Shown here: one piece after another, positions 36,000 to 47,592 of the stretch
Layout: each line of letters begins with the position of its first letter
How positions within the stretch are numbered: position 1 is the stretch's first letter
NCBI GenBank assembly: GCA_946699065.1
Contig: CAMPDV010000080.1
Span: 496,001-560,000 of the forward strand
Direction: 5' to 3'
From: Loxodes magnus
Lineage: Eukaryota; Ciliophora; Karyorelictea; Loxodida; Loxodidae
Length of the DNA stretch: 64,000 nt
Notes under the pieces: generated by a model
Database searches by the model: none
What the model saw: the letters and a program-made list of their open reading frames with translations, nothing else
What the model was told of the DNA's origin: nothing
Translations under genes and position numbers: made by a program

Positions 36000-36892
36000 G
36001 CTGGACACCAGATTGTTCCGGTGTTAAAAATAAATTTTTTAAAATCTCTCTTCCTCTCTCCTCCCATTGCTCATGTCGTTTCCAATTCTATCTTCAATTC
36101 TAATAAGATTTTCTCTTTTAGATGAAACCTAATTCATTTAAGTATAATCTCTCTATAATTTGTCTCTACTTCATTTATTTTTTCTTTCTCTGCTGTGCTT
36201 GTATTCTTCTTTATTTATTCCAATACTACGTCTTGAAATTTTGTAATTTCTCGCAGCGTCTCCACAAGCGTTCCGCCGAATTGCAGCATGAACAATTCTT
36301 GATTACTTTTTGTGGTTTAACCCTAGTCTTCATGTTATTCTCTTCAATCATCATTGGATCTCCCCTTTGTTCGTTCAGCTTCTTTTCTAATTTTTCCAGT
36401 CTGTTACTCGAATCAGATTTTTTCTGAAGCTAATTTTAGGATTAGTTATTCTGGTCTTAGGATATGTTTCAGAAAATGCTTAGTTCTCTTTCTTAGGATA
36501 TAAGTTTGGATTCTATTCCTTCCGCTAGGCTGAGTTGTTCCATAAACTTCTCGTTATTCTTCCTCAGTTTCCTAACCTCATCCTGGAAGTTCAGCATCAC
36601 TTTTATGAGCTACTCCATTCTCGTCTGGTCAGAAGGATTAAATTCTGACACCTCTTGGTGAAGAGCAGACTTCATCTGTTTTCATGGCTTTTCCTCCGAT
36701 GTATGACTTATTACATGAGTCTCTTTCCAGAATTTCTTCTACTCGTCATATCCTGCTTGAATTTCAGGTTGTTAAGATTAAGAAAAAGGTTAAGGCTAAG
36801 AAAAAGAAAAAGACGACTGGCCAAGAATAGATTCAAATTTCCTCTCTAACTTTTTAGAGAAGGTATAGAAACCTCTTTTTGAATCCTTCCAT
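36000..36892 (-). CDS. Gag-like zinc-knuckle protein, copy D (His to Arg)
   Basis: The ATG at 36890-36892 gives MEGFKKRFLYLLQK. Later, in another frame, RGDPMMIEENNMKTRVKPQ leads to the knuckle at 36253-36294, C-SC-C-NSAE-R-LWRR-C, then EKLQNFKT. The spacing is canonical but the His ligand is Arg, so zinc binding should be weakened or lost. The similarity to copy B in the opening GFKKRF, the DPM motif and the knuckle flank shows common descent. Frame changes in the middle suggest decay or short introns. Confidence 0.6.
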
Positions 36893-37830
36893 TTTTTAAT
36901 TATTATTAGTTTTATCCATTTAAAATAAGATTAATTATTTAACTTCTTAGAAACTCCATTTAAAAAATTGAATTATGCTTTTATATTTTGTTATAAACTC
37001 TTTAGAAAAAAACTTATAAACTATATAGTAAATTAAATTTAAAATATAGTCAAAATACTTAAAAAAATTAAAAGCCATTAATATTGATTAAATAAAAGAG
37101 AGATAAAAATCAAAGAAAAATAAAACGATAAATAAAAGTTTTATAGCAAAAGTATTTCAAATCTAACATAGATAAATCTTTAACAATTAGATTAGATAAA
37201 AGTATCTTTTATATTATTGAAATTCTAAATTTTATTTTTCTACAAATTGCTTTATAATAATAAGCAAAATTTGGCATGGATAGAATATAAACTAAAAAAT
37301 GATTTTTTTAAATGCTTAGAATATTTAATAAAAATATTGAAGAAAATATAAAATTTTAAATTAAGTAAATTGTAAGAATAAAAGTATAACTTGCTTTTTA
37401 AGAATAGCCTTCTAAATAAGAAGTTCTCTAGGCTTTTAAGATTTAAAAGAAATTTAAAGTTGAAGTTATCATGAATACTTATCTATTATATAGTTGATGA
37501 GTCTATTTAAAATAGCTTAGGACACTACAATTATTTATGTTTCTATAATTTTGGGAAATTTTTTGTTATATGTAACTTTATAAAAGCTTGAGCATTTAAA
37601 CTATTGAAGATTAACTTAAATGAGCTTACTATGAAGATAATCTTCTTTTTATTACTTTAAAGTGAACAAAAAATGTTGATTTGATATTAATAGTGAAACT
37701 TTGCCATTTTTAATAGGTTCCTTATAAAGAAATATAATCTCAATTGTAGAGCGTATTGAATATTAATAGTTCCTGCTTCTTTAATAAGTTAATAGTATTA
37801 TTGTAGATATTTCTAAATATCTTATACATA
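36893..37830. other. AT-rich spacer upstream of tRNA-Arg
   Basis: No protein-like frame, RNA or clear repeat was found in this very AT-rich interval. Confidence 0.4.
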
Positions 37831-37837
37831 AAAAAAC

Positions 37838-37909
37838 AGCCTTGGTGGGATTCGAACCCACAACCCTCAGCTTAGAAGGCTGATACGCTAACCGTTGCGC
37901 CACAAGGCT
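37838..37909 (-). tRNA. tRNA-Arg (anticodon UCU)
   Basis: This 72-base gene folds as a complete cloverleaf without an intron. The acceptor stem is AGCCTTG with CAAGGCT (7 bp), the D stem GCGC/GCGT, the anticodon stem TCAGC/GCTGA with loop CTTCTAA (anticodon TCT, reading AGA), and the T arm GTGGG TTCGAAT CCCAC. AGA is the expected main Arg codon in an AT-rich ciliate. The genomic end has no CCA, as usual for eukaryotes. It stands alone in AT-rich DNA, 140 bases from a truncated family copy. Confidence 0.97.
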
Positions 37910-38039
37910 TTATAAACTTATTCATAAGTGTGTATTAAATAGAATTTCAGTCTATTATAGAAATAAGTAACTAAATCTTTAATCTACAATTATTATTTAA
38001 TTAGATTTCTTCTATTTTATCCTTTTATAACCTTTATGG

Positions 38040-38345
38040 AAAGATAATATCAAATATCTGTCTTAGAACTTTTTCCACCTCCTCAGAGCAGAATGGAAAA
38101 CTGGAAGCATCTTCGCTTACTTATCTTAACTAATACATTGTCCTTAAGACTAACAACCGAGTAAACTTAAAATCAATAATATCCTCAAATTGTTAAGCGA
38201 CTTTCTTTCAACGGAAAAATAGAAAAAAACATTCCGAACAGAAAAATTAACAACATTCTCAAAGCTTCCACTTAAAAAAGAATCAATATCTGAAAGAAAT
38301 AATTAAGAAATAAAAGAAGAAGATAAACTAGGATAATTTAATATA
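38040..38345 (+). pseudogene. Gag-like family, truncated copy E
   Basis: The opening (LRTFSTSSEQNGKLEAS) matches the YFTTSSEQE region of copy A, followed by a Lys/Gln-rich stretch. Neither the DPM motif nor the knuckle is present, and no ATG precedes GFKK-like sequence. It is a 5' fragment of the family, near the tRNA-Arg gene. Confidence 0.4.
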
Positions 38346-38879
38346 AACCCTGGCATTTTTTATTTAGATTTTATCTTTTAGTTTTATTTCTTTTTTTTGA
38401 TTTTATTTTGAAGTTATTTGATTTTAAGATATTGTATAAATTATATAAATCAAATATTATAAAATAGGCTTAGTTATGCTTATTAATTTTCTTAATAGTT
38501 GTTATTGATAAGACTTATTAATGTTTACTGATTTTTTATTAATATTAAATGTGACAAATACAATTTTTTTTATAATGAATCTTTTTTCATTTTTCAACTA
38601 CTTAATTTTTTTAAGAGAATATAAAATAGATGAATGATTTTAAAAATTTTATTTTTACTTTTTGGTCTAAACGTTTAAGAAAATCACTGCTTAATAGTTA
38701 ATAATAATAAACAAATTAAGTGTTTGCGGCTTTGAGGAATCTCAACCAAATTTCCACTGCCAACCAGTCTTAAAATAAAAGTTCGGGTCACCCAGTTTTT
38801 AGGAGTTCTGGAACTCGATTGGAAAATTCTCTAACTGTAAATTCTTCCGTCCATCGTCACATAAATTCTTGTTAATTCT

Positions 38880-39493
38880 CTTCATACTTCTTCACTTTTT
38901 CACTTCATCTGTTCCTTGTATATCTTGCATCTCTTTTAATTATGGAATATTGATTAGCACAGGTTACATCTCTTGAGAATTCATCTAACATTAGTTGTTT
39001 CTATTTGTCTATCAACTTTTATTTCCATTTTATTTCTTAAATTAAAGGTTCTATTCCTTTTTGTACAAGTTGCTTTACTTCGATTTCTTATTTGACTAAT
39101 CTTTCTTCAGCATTTTAATTTTTCTAATAATTTTTTGTTTTCTTACCTTAATATTTTGATTTCTTCTTACAGAATTGATCAGATTTCACAAGAGCTTCAA
39201 TTAGTATTTATTCTTCATTTTTCTATTTTTGCATTATCGGATTTCATATAGTTACTTGGTCTTGGTTTAGTAAGAAAGTCCATATTTTATTATTCATTTT
39301 GTTCTGTTTCTGTTTATTTAAGTTCTTATTTTAGTTAAGATTGTCTTTAATTTTCTACTGTTGGAGGTTATTAAGATTAAGAAAATTATTATTTTACTAA
39401 AGAAGACGTAGTGGAATGAAGAATTAGAAGTCTCTGGTTTTTGCTCCTTTATCTATGAAGCCTGAAAAAAACCCTTCTTGAACCTTCTGCCAT
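38880..39493 (-). CDS. Gag-like zinc-knuckle protein, copy F (intact knuckle)
   Basis: The ATG at 39491-39493 precedes a GFKKGFFQA opening that is one base out of frame with that ATG. A Lys/Gln/Glu-rich coiled-coil region follows, then NKMEIKVDRQIETTNVRW and the knuckle at 38927-38968, C-NL-C-QSIF-H-NQKR-C, with full CX2CX4HX4C spacing. The motif before the knuckle is reduced to KMEIK. Sequence is more diverged than copies A-D, but the order of parts is the same. The Gag/ORF1 nucleic-acid-binding role is inferred. Confidence 0.55.
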
Positions 39494-40580
39494 TTTTACT
39501 TTCCACTACTTAATAGTTATGATTTATAAATTATCATTTTTATCCAAGTCCTTATAAAGATCTAAAGGCACTAAAAAGTCATTGATAGAGTTAGAAAGCA
39601 ACTAAAACAGGAACTGATCTTTATAATGAGAAAATGATTTAATGAAAAATTAAAGAATAAAAGGTTAGTAAAATAAGTAGATATGCTAAAAAATATGAAA
39701 ACTAACTAAATTATTTCTCTATGTTTTCATAAATAGAAATATTGAGTTTAATATTTATAAAAGCTTTATTATATCTCCACCTAAATGAATTATCCTTTTT
39801 TTCTTTATATAGTAATACAATTTTTTTTCTTTGATCTCATTTTGCTTTCTTGAATCTATGCCTTGATCTTATACTTCTAGGTAATTTGATTCCATTTCTG
39901 TATTAAAATATCTTCTAAACAAGCTTGGATTTAAACCTTTCAATACTTACCGCACTTGGAGCACAACTCTTGCAGTTCTTGAATATCTTTTCTCTGATGT
40001 GTATTTACTTACCCGAGCTAATGGTTGAGCAAATGTATTTTAGGTGAAGTAAAAAAATTACGGCTAAAATAATTTGAAAAATAGCTCCTTTATTCCATTA
40101 TTATAATATTTAGATTTTCTACTCATGTGTACCAACATGAATAAGACGGAGATAATTTTTCATCCAAAAAAACCATTAAGAATTGTTAAATAAAGAAAAG
40201 ACAAAAAACACATAATTAGTTTAAGAAGTAATATTAGTTAATTTATATCTTATGTTTATTCTTATTATTTTTATTTATAGATATTATGCCCATTTTTTAG
40301 TAATTTTAAGATATTTAAGTAAAAACAAGAGTTTTTTTTGCTCTACTAATGAGGTTACTTTAGAGCAACAAAAAGTAAAATAAATTTTTATCCTTTTAGT
40401 CTCCTGCTTTTGTTAAACTTGATAAAAAGAAGATTTACTGATAGGAAATTAAGTTGATTGTGTTATAATAGAATAGCTAACAATTCCTCAAGCTTATTGT
40501 AGATTTACTGGCTTTGATTATTAATAATATATAAATAAATGAGATTATATAGCGCATAGAACCTCAATGATACGGTGCTC
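39494..40580. other. AT-rich spacer, nothing recognised
   Basis: No convincing coding frame, RNA or repeat was seen. Confidence 0.35.
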
Positions 40581-40589
40581 TTTAATAAA

Positions 40590-41022
40590 GATTTTTAAAG
40601 TTAAAAAAATTCCTTGCTGGAGTCTTCCATATTACTGGCATTCACTTGTGAGTTTTTTCTTTATAAGACCGCGATCAGAATGCTACCCTAAGAAACCTTA
40701 GTATCTGGCATCTTTTATCATTAATGCTACTTGTTGCTTCATCGATCTTGACTTCTCTTTTCTTGGCTGGTTCTTCATCTATGGGGTACTTCCTGGTACC
40801 AGAGTTTAAATCAATTTCAGTTGGAGGATTGCTCCTTCCTATTTATTTATATATATAATAATATATGAATTTAAGTTTTCTATTATGAGGTACTTCAATT
40901 CCTTCTGGAAGACAACAGTTCATGGTCCCTGCTGTTAAATAAAAATGTTATGGATCTCAAATTTTAGCGAGATTGGAAACTTGGGCTTTTCCAGTTTTTA
41001 CTTCCTCTCCTTTTCTGTTCAT
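40590..41022 (-). CDS. Diverged member of the Gag-like family
   Basis: An ATG at 41020-41022 opens MNRKGEEVKTGKAQVSNLAK; the single frame continues with KIWDPQHFYLTAGTMNCCLP and GTRKYPIDEEPAKKREVK, then SSINDKRCQI. The YPIDEEP string followed about 20 residues later by KRCQI resembles the DPM-x-(I/V)-E motif and first knuckle Cys of the family. The remaining ligands are not in frame: a His-containing stretch lies in another frame, so the knuckle looks frameshifted. Family membership is likely but not certain. Confidence 0.45.
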
Positions 41023-41691
41023 ATCTTATCACATCTTTCTTGAATTTATAAATTTATCCACTCGGACTTCAATACATTCGTTAATCTTGCTTCTTCTTGA
41101 TTTTTTTTGTTTTTCTTGAATCCAATAGTTCAGTTTTTTTCTGCTATAATTTCTAGCATTAATATTATAGTAAATAATCTTTTTGATATATTTAATCTTT
41201 TTTACTAAATTTTCTAAAATTTAAATAAATATAAATTTAGTAATTTTATTTTCTTACTTTCGTGTTCTGATTTTTTTTTAATTAAAATTGTAAATTTAGC
41301 AAAAAAACTATAAATGATTTTGATTTTATTAAGTTACATTGTCAAAGACTCTAAAATTAAAAAGTTAGAAGAAATAACTTAGGCTTGTTTGGAATTATTT
41401 TCAAGGGACTGATATAAGGGAGTATTTAATTTACAGAAAAAAGTTGCATAATCAAAAAATAACTTAATTAGCAATACAGGATTTGGAGTATGAGATAGTG
41501 TTGACTTATTTTGAGACATCCAAATATAGTAACAGTGTATGGATATTGTAAATATTTTCTATAATTAGTAATGGAATTATTGTCTTAAAGATACTGCATT
41601 TATTACAAATTATTAAGGAATTATCTTAGGAATTACATTATTAAATAAGTTTGCATATAAGATAGATTTGTATTATATAATTATATAAAAA

Positions 41692-41990
41692 ATGGAAAAT
41701 TTCTTGTAAAAAATCTCTTCTAAAAAGGAATCATCTTAGTCAAGTTACGATTAATAAAAAATACTTTAAGAACATCAAGTCATACAATTAGAAATTTTAA
41801 ACTTTTAAGAACTGTACAAGAACTCGAAAGAAAAATTAAAAACCTGATGATTAATTCATAAGAAAAAAATTGAAAATAATAATAATAATAAGAAGATAAA
41901 AAAGTTTCAATACTTTAAATATTAGGAAATAATTGCACCACTTATAGTTTATTTCATGCGAATTATGTTAAGAATAAGAGTTTATGTAAG
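41692..41990 (+). pseudogene. MENFLQ-type Gag-like gene, truncated copy G
   Basis: The ATG at 41692 gives MENFLQKISSKKESSQSSYD, then a helical Gln/Leu/Lys-rich stretch (LEILNFQELYKNSKEK). The opening is shared with the minus-strand copy at 47.9 kb (MENFLQQVPSKQDQ, later ILNFQETYKNQKEK). No DPM motif or knuckle follows. It ends facing a reverse transcriptase 3' fragment on the other strand. Confidence 0.45.
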
Positions 41991-42279
41991 TTTATTATCA
42001 GCCTCTAATTAATTCTTACTACTTCTATTATTTTGTTTCTTCTATATTGGTTCTAAATTGTGTTTTCGCTTTTTCCTCTCTCTCTTCTTATTTTCAATTT
42101 TCTTCTTATTTATTTTCTCAACCATTATTTAAGTTTCTTTCTTAAATTATAATTTTTTCCCATCAATTTTTCTTTTTGTTTCAACTGCTATATTTTTAAA
42201 ATTTCTAATCTTTTTTAAGCAATTTTTGATTAAAATTTTTAATATATTTGTCAATCTTAGGGGTTTTACTTTTTGTAAA

Positions 42280-42680
42280 GTTTGAATTAAAATAACTTTA
42301 GTCGTACAGAATTATTTTTTTTATAATATTTGCCATTAAATATTTTTCGATTAGATAATTCCTAAAGGCATCTTTATTTAAAGTATATTCAAATAAATGA
42401 TCGAGTTCATCATGAGTTAAACCACATGCACAATCAATTCCATTTTACGTGCTTATGCGACTCAAACTAAGTTCATATTAGAAATTATAGGCGAATGTCC
42501 TCAGTTTGAAAATAGAAATTATGTCTTATATTCTATGTCAGTTAAACTTAGTTAAGTTATTTCAGGAAATACACTTTGAGTATTTTAAATTGATTACATG
42601 TATCTTTAAGCTGTAGGTATCCATGTATTCCTTTAAAAGCATTCTTATAAAAAATTTTATTTCACTCTTAACGAAACAGT
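42280..42680 (-). pseudogene. Non-LTR reverse transcriptase C-terminal fragment
   Basis: A minus-strand frame at about 42360-42470 reads LSRISTQNGIDCACGLTHDE followed by LDHLFEYTLNK. The C-A-CGLTHDELDHLFEYT string has the Cys/His pattern seen at the C-terminus of the fragment at 34.5 kb (C-I-CGEFDKFEHILDWDC). It appears to be the last part of an ORF2 of a related but different element. The rest of the interval is poorly resolved. Confidence 0.5.
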
Positions 42681-42699
42681 GAGAAAATGAAAGATAGTA

Positions 42700-45165
42700 A
42701 ATTGAGAGAAAAAATTAAAACTATTAATACTTAAAATGTATAAGTTAAGAAGTAAATTTTTTAATTGGGTAAAATCTAATTGCATTTAAATTATATATAA
42801 AAGTTTCAGATTATATTAAGTAATTAAAAGTTAAGATCGTTATGTAAGATTTTAAGATTATAGTTAAATATAAAGGAACTTTTAAGATTGAATAACTTTA
42901 TATTGAAAATTGTTAAAATATAAGTCAAGACTTAATGATTTGAATTTTACTAGGTAAATAAAATAAATTATAAGTATAAGATAGTTAAAATTTTTCATTT
43001 AGGAGTAATTAAATTTTAAAAATAAATCTTTTATCTTTAAAGTGTTTGAAATAAAAATATTAATCAGTTAAAATATATAAATAAAAGTAAAAAAGAATCA
43101 ATTAATTTTTTAATTTAATTAGTATTTTGTATAATTGTTTTAACTTTTTACAAATTTTTGTTACAATATAAGATATTATATGATAGAATTTTAAAAAATT
43201 AAAAAATTAATAGAAATTTTTAAAAGAAATAAGACAAATTTTTTATTTTATTTACTTATTTTATAAAATAATTTTTAAGTTTCAATAACAGCAAAACAAA
43301 ATTAAATGCTAAAATGCTTTAAAAATTTAATGTTAAAAATGTAAAATTAAGAGAAAAAGCTTAAAATTTAGCTCGTTATTTATAAAAATAAAAAATATTT
43401 TTTTACTAAGTGATTAACAGACGAATATTTTTTTTAACCGACTAAAATTTTTAATTTCTCGATAAAGAAAGAGAAATTGGAAATAAATTATATAAAGAAA
43501 ATCCAAAAAATATTTTTTAAGGCTTTTTTTCATAGAAAAATTAAAAAAATTAGGATAAGAGATAAATTTTTTTATATAGTTAAAAATTTGATTTTTAATT
43601 TTAGAAAACATTAGAATAAAAAATGAAAAAAATTATATTAATTTTTTATATCTAATATTTTTTTAATTCAAAAATAAGATTAAAATATAGTGCATTTTTT
43701 AATTTAGATTATCCATATTATTTTTAATTTTAATAAATGGACTTTGAAAAATCAATATATAAAAAAGTATAAAATAAAAAATTATAAATTTTTACTCTCT
43801 TATAGACTAGATAAGATTTTGAGGTTGGATTAAAAATTTTACTTTGTGAATAAAAAATAAGAGTTAGAATTATTCAAAATACAAACAATTCCTCAAAAGC
43901 TAATTAAGTTTTTGAATTTCATTTTTTTCAAAGAAAAAAATGATATTCGATAGTTTATGAGTAAAAATAAAAATTCATTTTGTAGCCTTTTTTAATGAAA
44001 ACAATTGATTACTAAAGTTTTAGAAAATAAATTTTTTTTTAAAGTTCTTTTTATGAATACTTCCGAAATATGACTTACTATTCATTTATCCTTTTTTGAA
44101 AAATAAAAAAATTCAAATTATTCAATATCAAAAATCTTTGGAAGCATAAATTACTGAGTTTAAAACAAAAATGATAAATATATTATCTAGATTCTTTTAT
44201 TTTTCACATTGGAAACTTAAATGAATAAGCTTGATTATTTTTTGAACAATTTTTGCTTTTAATTATATATCTTTTTTTACTATTTAATGATGTAAAAACA
44301 TTTACTAACATTTTATTTTTTTAATTATATTTAATTAATTTTTCTATATCTTAAAGTTTTCAAAAATAGATAGCTCTTCTTTGATTTAAAATAAGTATTG
44401 TTTATTTTTGTTTTCTTTTGTCATATGAAATTTTTATTTATTTATTATGAACAAAAATCTTTTATAGAAAAACTCTGAAAAAAGGATGGATTTTTTATTT
44501 TTTAATATCTTTTTATCCATTCTATCTTTTCATCTTACAATTTTCTTAACTATTTTCTTTATTATATAGAACATATTATATTATTATGAAATTTAAAAAA
44601 TTAAAATTAAAAATATCTTCCATTGATAACTTAAATATTTTCCTAGTTTTTAAAACAATTTTATTATGTTTCGAAAAATATTTGAACATTTTAAACTTTT
44701 TTTGAAAAATTTTAATATATTTTTTGTTTAATTATCCAGTAATTTAGGATTTAAGTCCGTCTCAACAATTCCTACTACTGCTAATCATTAAGAATAAATA
44801 AAATATTTTTTTACAAAATCATAATTTTAAAAAATTAATTTTAAAATATTTTTTTCTTAAGCAAAAAAATCGTATTTTAGCGATTATATAATATATGATT
44901 CTCAGACTTTTTTTAATTTCACATCCAATTAATAAAATGATATGAATTTACTAAAAAATTGTAAGGAAAGAGTAAAAAAATGGATTAAAAAATGACAAAA
45001 ATAAAGCAAATTTTTGAATAAAAAAATTGAGAAAAAATTTTATTTTATCTTTTAAAAAATTATAAAAATAAATTTTATAAAAGGTTCTAAAATAAAAATT
45101 ATAATTATAATTAAAAGCAATAAATAATAAGTTTATTCTCAAAATTTCTTATGAAAGTTAAAGTT
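42700..45165. other. Extremely AT-rich region without genes
   Basis: About 2.5 kb of A/T runs with almost no G or C clusters. No protein-like frame, RNA or clear repeat. It ends where the palindrome begins. Confidence 0.6.
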
Positions 45166-45170
45166 AAAAA

Positions 45171-46065
45171 AAAAGTTAAAAAATAAAAAGCTTTGTTAAA
45201 GCCTTAGTAGTCTGCCATCTGACCTATTCTATCAGCTTGTCTCAATTAGTTTGTCTTGAATTTCTACTAGGCTTAGTTAGACGGTGTAGCACTTCATTAG
45301 TGCACCATCCTTTAATATTCTGAATAGTTTTGATCTTGCACGTAGCGTTCCTAATTGTTTCTCCAAGGATTAAGATTTGAATTAAAGAATTTTTTTCTAG
45401 AAATGTTTCCACTTTATGTTGGATATATCCTAAATAGTTTTCTAAAAATATCTTATTTATTGTTTCTTTAAATTTCGCTAAGTTAGTAGCAGTATTTTCA
45501 TTGGTGTTATTTATTGCACACGTAGCATTTTATTCTTCTTTTAAACTATTATTCCTGTAACACTTACTTAATTTAAATTTACTAGTTATTTTAAATAAAA
45601 GTTTACTGTCTATTTTAATTTTAGGCTTCATTTTCTATTTCCATAGGATCTGATTAATTCTGTTAAAACGAAAATGGCGTAACCTGAATTTATTATTAAA
45701 TTTAAAGAATTCTTTGTTCCAGTTTGTCTTCTATTTCTTATGATTATTAATATTGTTCCTCAAGCAAAGACGCTATTAGCTTTTCTAATTTTTCTACTTT
45801 ATCAGTGAGGTATCTATTTTTAAACATAAACTCTTTTAATTACTTATATAATATTTCTATTTGAGCTTATGTCTGAAGTTTTTTAATTCTGAATTTTCAA
45901 GTAGTTAATGTTCGTCATATCAATCATACTTCTCACTTTCACTCATTTTAATTATTTCACTTTTTTATTTTTTAGAGAATTTTCCTGTATAAATATTTTG
46001 TTCAAAGTTCTGTTATTTCTTAGAAGCAGTTTTATTATATTTTATAGTAAAGAATAAAAATTAAT
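45171..46065. repeat. Left arm of a 0.9-kb inverted repeat
   Basis: This arm is the reverse complement of 46706-47592. Comparison by eye over several hundred bases at the outer, middle and inner parts shows essentially no mismatches apart from a few bases of length difference. The outer end starts AAAAGTTAAAAAATAAAAAG. Together with the right arm and a 640-bp spacer it forms a 2.4-kb palindrome. No convincing target-site duplication is visible because both flanks are A/T-rich. Confidence 0.95.
45173..45946 (-). CDS. Gag-like zinc-knuckle protein in the left palindrome arm
   Basis: This is the mirror copy of the gene in the right arm (46817-47590), with its ATG at 45944-45946 and transcription running outward from the loop. 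The product has the same MSESEKYDWYDEHQ opening, coiled coil, SDPMEIENEAQ motif and CX2CX3HX4C knuckle. As the arms are nearly identical, whatever is true of one copy holds for the other. Confidence 0.6.
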
Positions 46066-46074
46066 GTAGGTACC

Positions 46075-46705
46075 GCAGGAAATATAGACATATTTTAAGA
46101 TAATGTTGAAAATTTTAATAAAAATAAGAATTAGAAAGCTTTAAGTTATGGAAATCCATAAATAATCTATACTGCATTCCAGAAAGATTCGCATATAGGA
46201 AAAAAATGCATATTGGAAGTGAATTGTCAATGGATATTTTATATGCATAATAAAGAAATCGATAAAAGCTTGAAATGGAACTCGTTTGACATTAGTTTCC
46301 AATTATCAAGAGTGGAGAACGAACTACAGCAAGATATGTATTTTAAGAAAATGACCCAAAAGAAGACTGGAAATTGAAAATTTAACAAAAATATTAAACT
46401 TTTCAATAGTGATGAACTAAAAAATGGTAGTATCACTATAATTCATTATTATTATAACTTAATTTATTTAAACGAGATTTAGTATGATTTAAGGTATGAA
46501 TTTAATTTTAAATAAGAGCTTAGATAAAATGTTAAAACAAATTTAGATTCATCATATCAAAGTTTCAATAAGAAATATAAATAAACTTTTATGCGTTAAC
46601 TAAGTTTAAAGAAAGGCATTCGCTTATTGAAATGTAATACTAATGAATGCATAATTTTCAAAATTAAAAGCTTCTATTATTCTCTTAAAATAAAACCTTT
46701 ATATT
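46075..46705 (+). CDS. Unrecognised ORF in the palindrome loop
   Basis: The single-copy loop reads as protein on the plus strand for about 190 codons without frame changes: GNPQIIYTAFQKDSHIGKKC, ILEVNCQWIFYMHNKEIDKS, RVENELQQDMYFKKMTQKK, GSITIIHYYYNLIYLNE and LRYEFNFKQELRQN. Residue mix and codon use look like the other genes. No family is recognised and no early ATG is in frame, so the start may be within the left arm. The frame also runs on into the right arm. It may be the specific gene of a mobile element carried by the palindrome, or host sequence caught between two inverted copies. Confidence 0.45.
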
Positions 46706-47592
46706 ATTAATTTTTATTCTTTACTATAAAATATAATAAAACTGCTTCTACAGAACTTTGAACAAAATATTTATACAGGAAAATTCTCTAAAAAATAAAA
46801 AAGTGAAATAATTAAAATGAGTGAAAGTGAGAAGTATGATTGATATGACGAACATTAACTACTTGAAAATTCAGAATTAAAAAACTTCAGACATAAGCTC
46901 AAATAGAAATATTATATAAGTAATTAAAAGAGTTTATGTTTAAAAATAGATACCTCACTGATAAAGTAGAAAAATTAGAAAAGCTAATAGCGTCTTTGCT
47001 TGAGGAACAATATTAATAATCATAAGAAATAGAAGACAAACTGGAACAAAGAATTCTTTAAATTTAATAATAAATTCAGGTTACGCCATTTTCGTTTTAA
47101 CAGAATTAATCAGATCCTATGGAAATAGAAAATGAAGCCTAAAATTAAAATAGACAGTAAACTTTTATTTAAAATAACTAGTAAATTTAAATTAAGTAAG
47201 TGTTACAGGAATAATAGTTTAAAAGAAGAATAAAATGCTACGTGTGCAATAAATAACACCAATGAAAATACTGCTACTAACTTAGCGAAATTTAAAGAAA
47301 CAATAAATAAGATATTTTTAGAAAACTATTTAGGATATATCCAACATAAAGTGGAAACATTTCTAGAAAAAAATTCTTTAATTCAAATCTTAATCCTTGG
47401 AGAAACAATTAGGAACGCTACGTGCAAGATCAAAACTATTCAGAATATTAAAGGATGGTGCACTAATGAAGTGCTACACCGTCTAACTAAGCCTAGTAGA
47501 AATTCAAGACAAACTAATTGAGACAAGCTGATAGAATAGGTCAGATGGCAGACTACTAAGGCTTTAACAAAGCTTTTTATTTTTTAACTTTT
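46706..47592. repeat. Right arm of the 0.9-kb inverted repeat
   Basis: This is the reverse complement of 45171-46065. Its outer end, CTTTTTATTTTTTAACTTTT, stops at 47592, exactly where the interrupted minus-strand gene at 47.6-47.9 kb loses its continuation. Confidence 0.95.
46817..47590 (+). CDS. Gag-like zinc-knuckle protein in the right palindrome arm
   Basis: From the ATG at 46817 the product begins MSESEKYDWYDEHQLLENSE. After one frame change near 46.9 kb it continues with a heptad-like coiled coil (DKVEKLEKLIASLLEEQYQQ), the family motif QSDPMEIENEAQNQN, and the knuckle at 47236-47274, C-YV-C-NKQ-H-QWKY-C. This is CX2CX3HX4C, one residue shorter than in the other copies. A C-terminal stretch in another frame (ILILGETIRNATCKIKTI) is protein-like and has a faint Alba-like look that I would not rely on. 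The role is probably nucleic-acid binding as in Gag/ORF1 proteins. It is transcribed outward from the loop. Confidence 0.6.

Noticed and set aside
37838..37909. Suppressor tRNA for TAA/TAG
   Set aside because: The anticodon is TCT (Arg, AGA); no tRNA with UUA, CUA or UCA anticodon was found in the window.
46817..47590. Alba domain in the C-terminal part of the palindrome gene
   Set aside because: The I-L-G-E-T-I-R-N-A string is only vaguely Alba-like, lies in a different frame from the knuckle, and lacks the basic patch I would expect.
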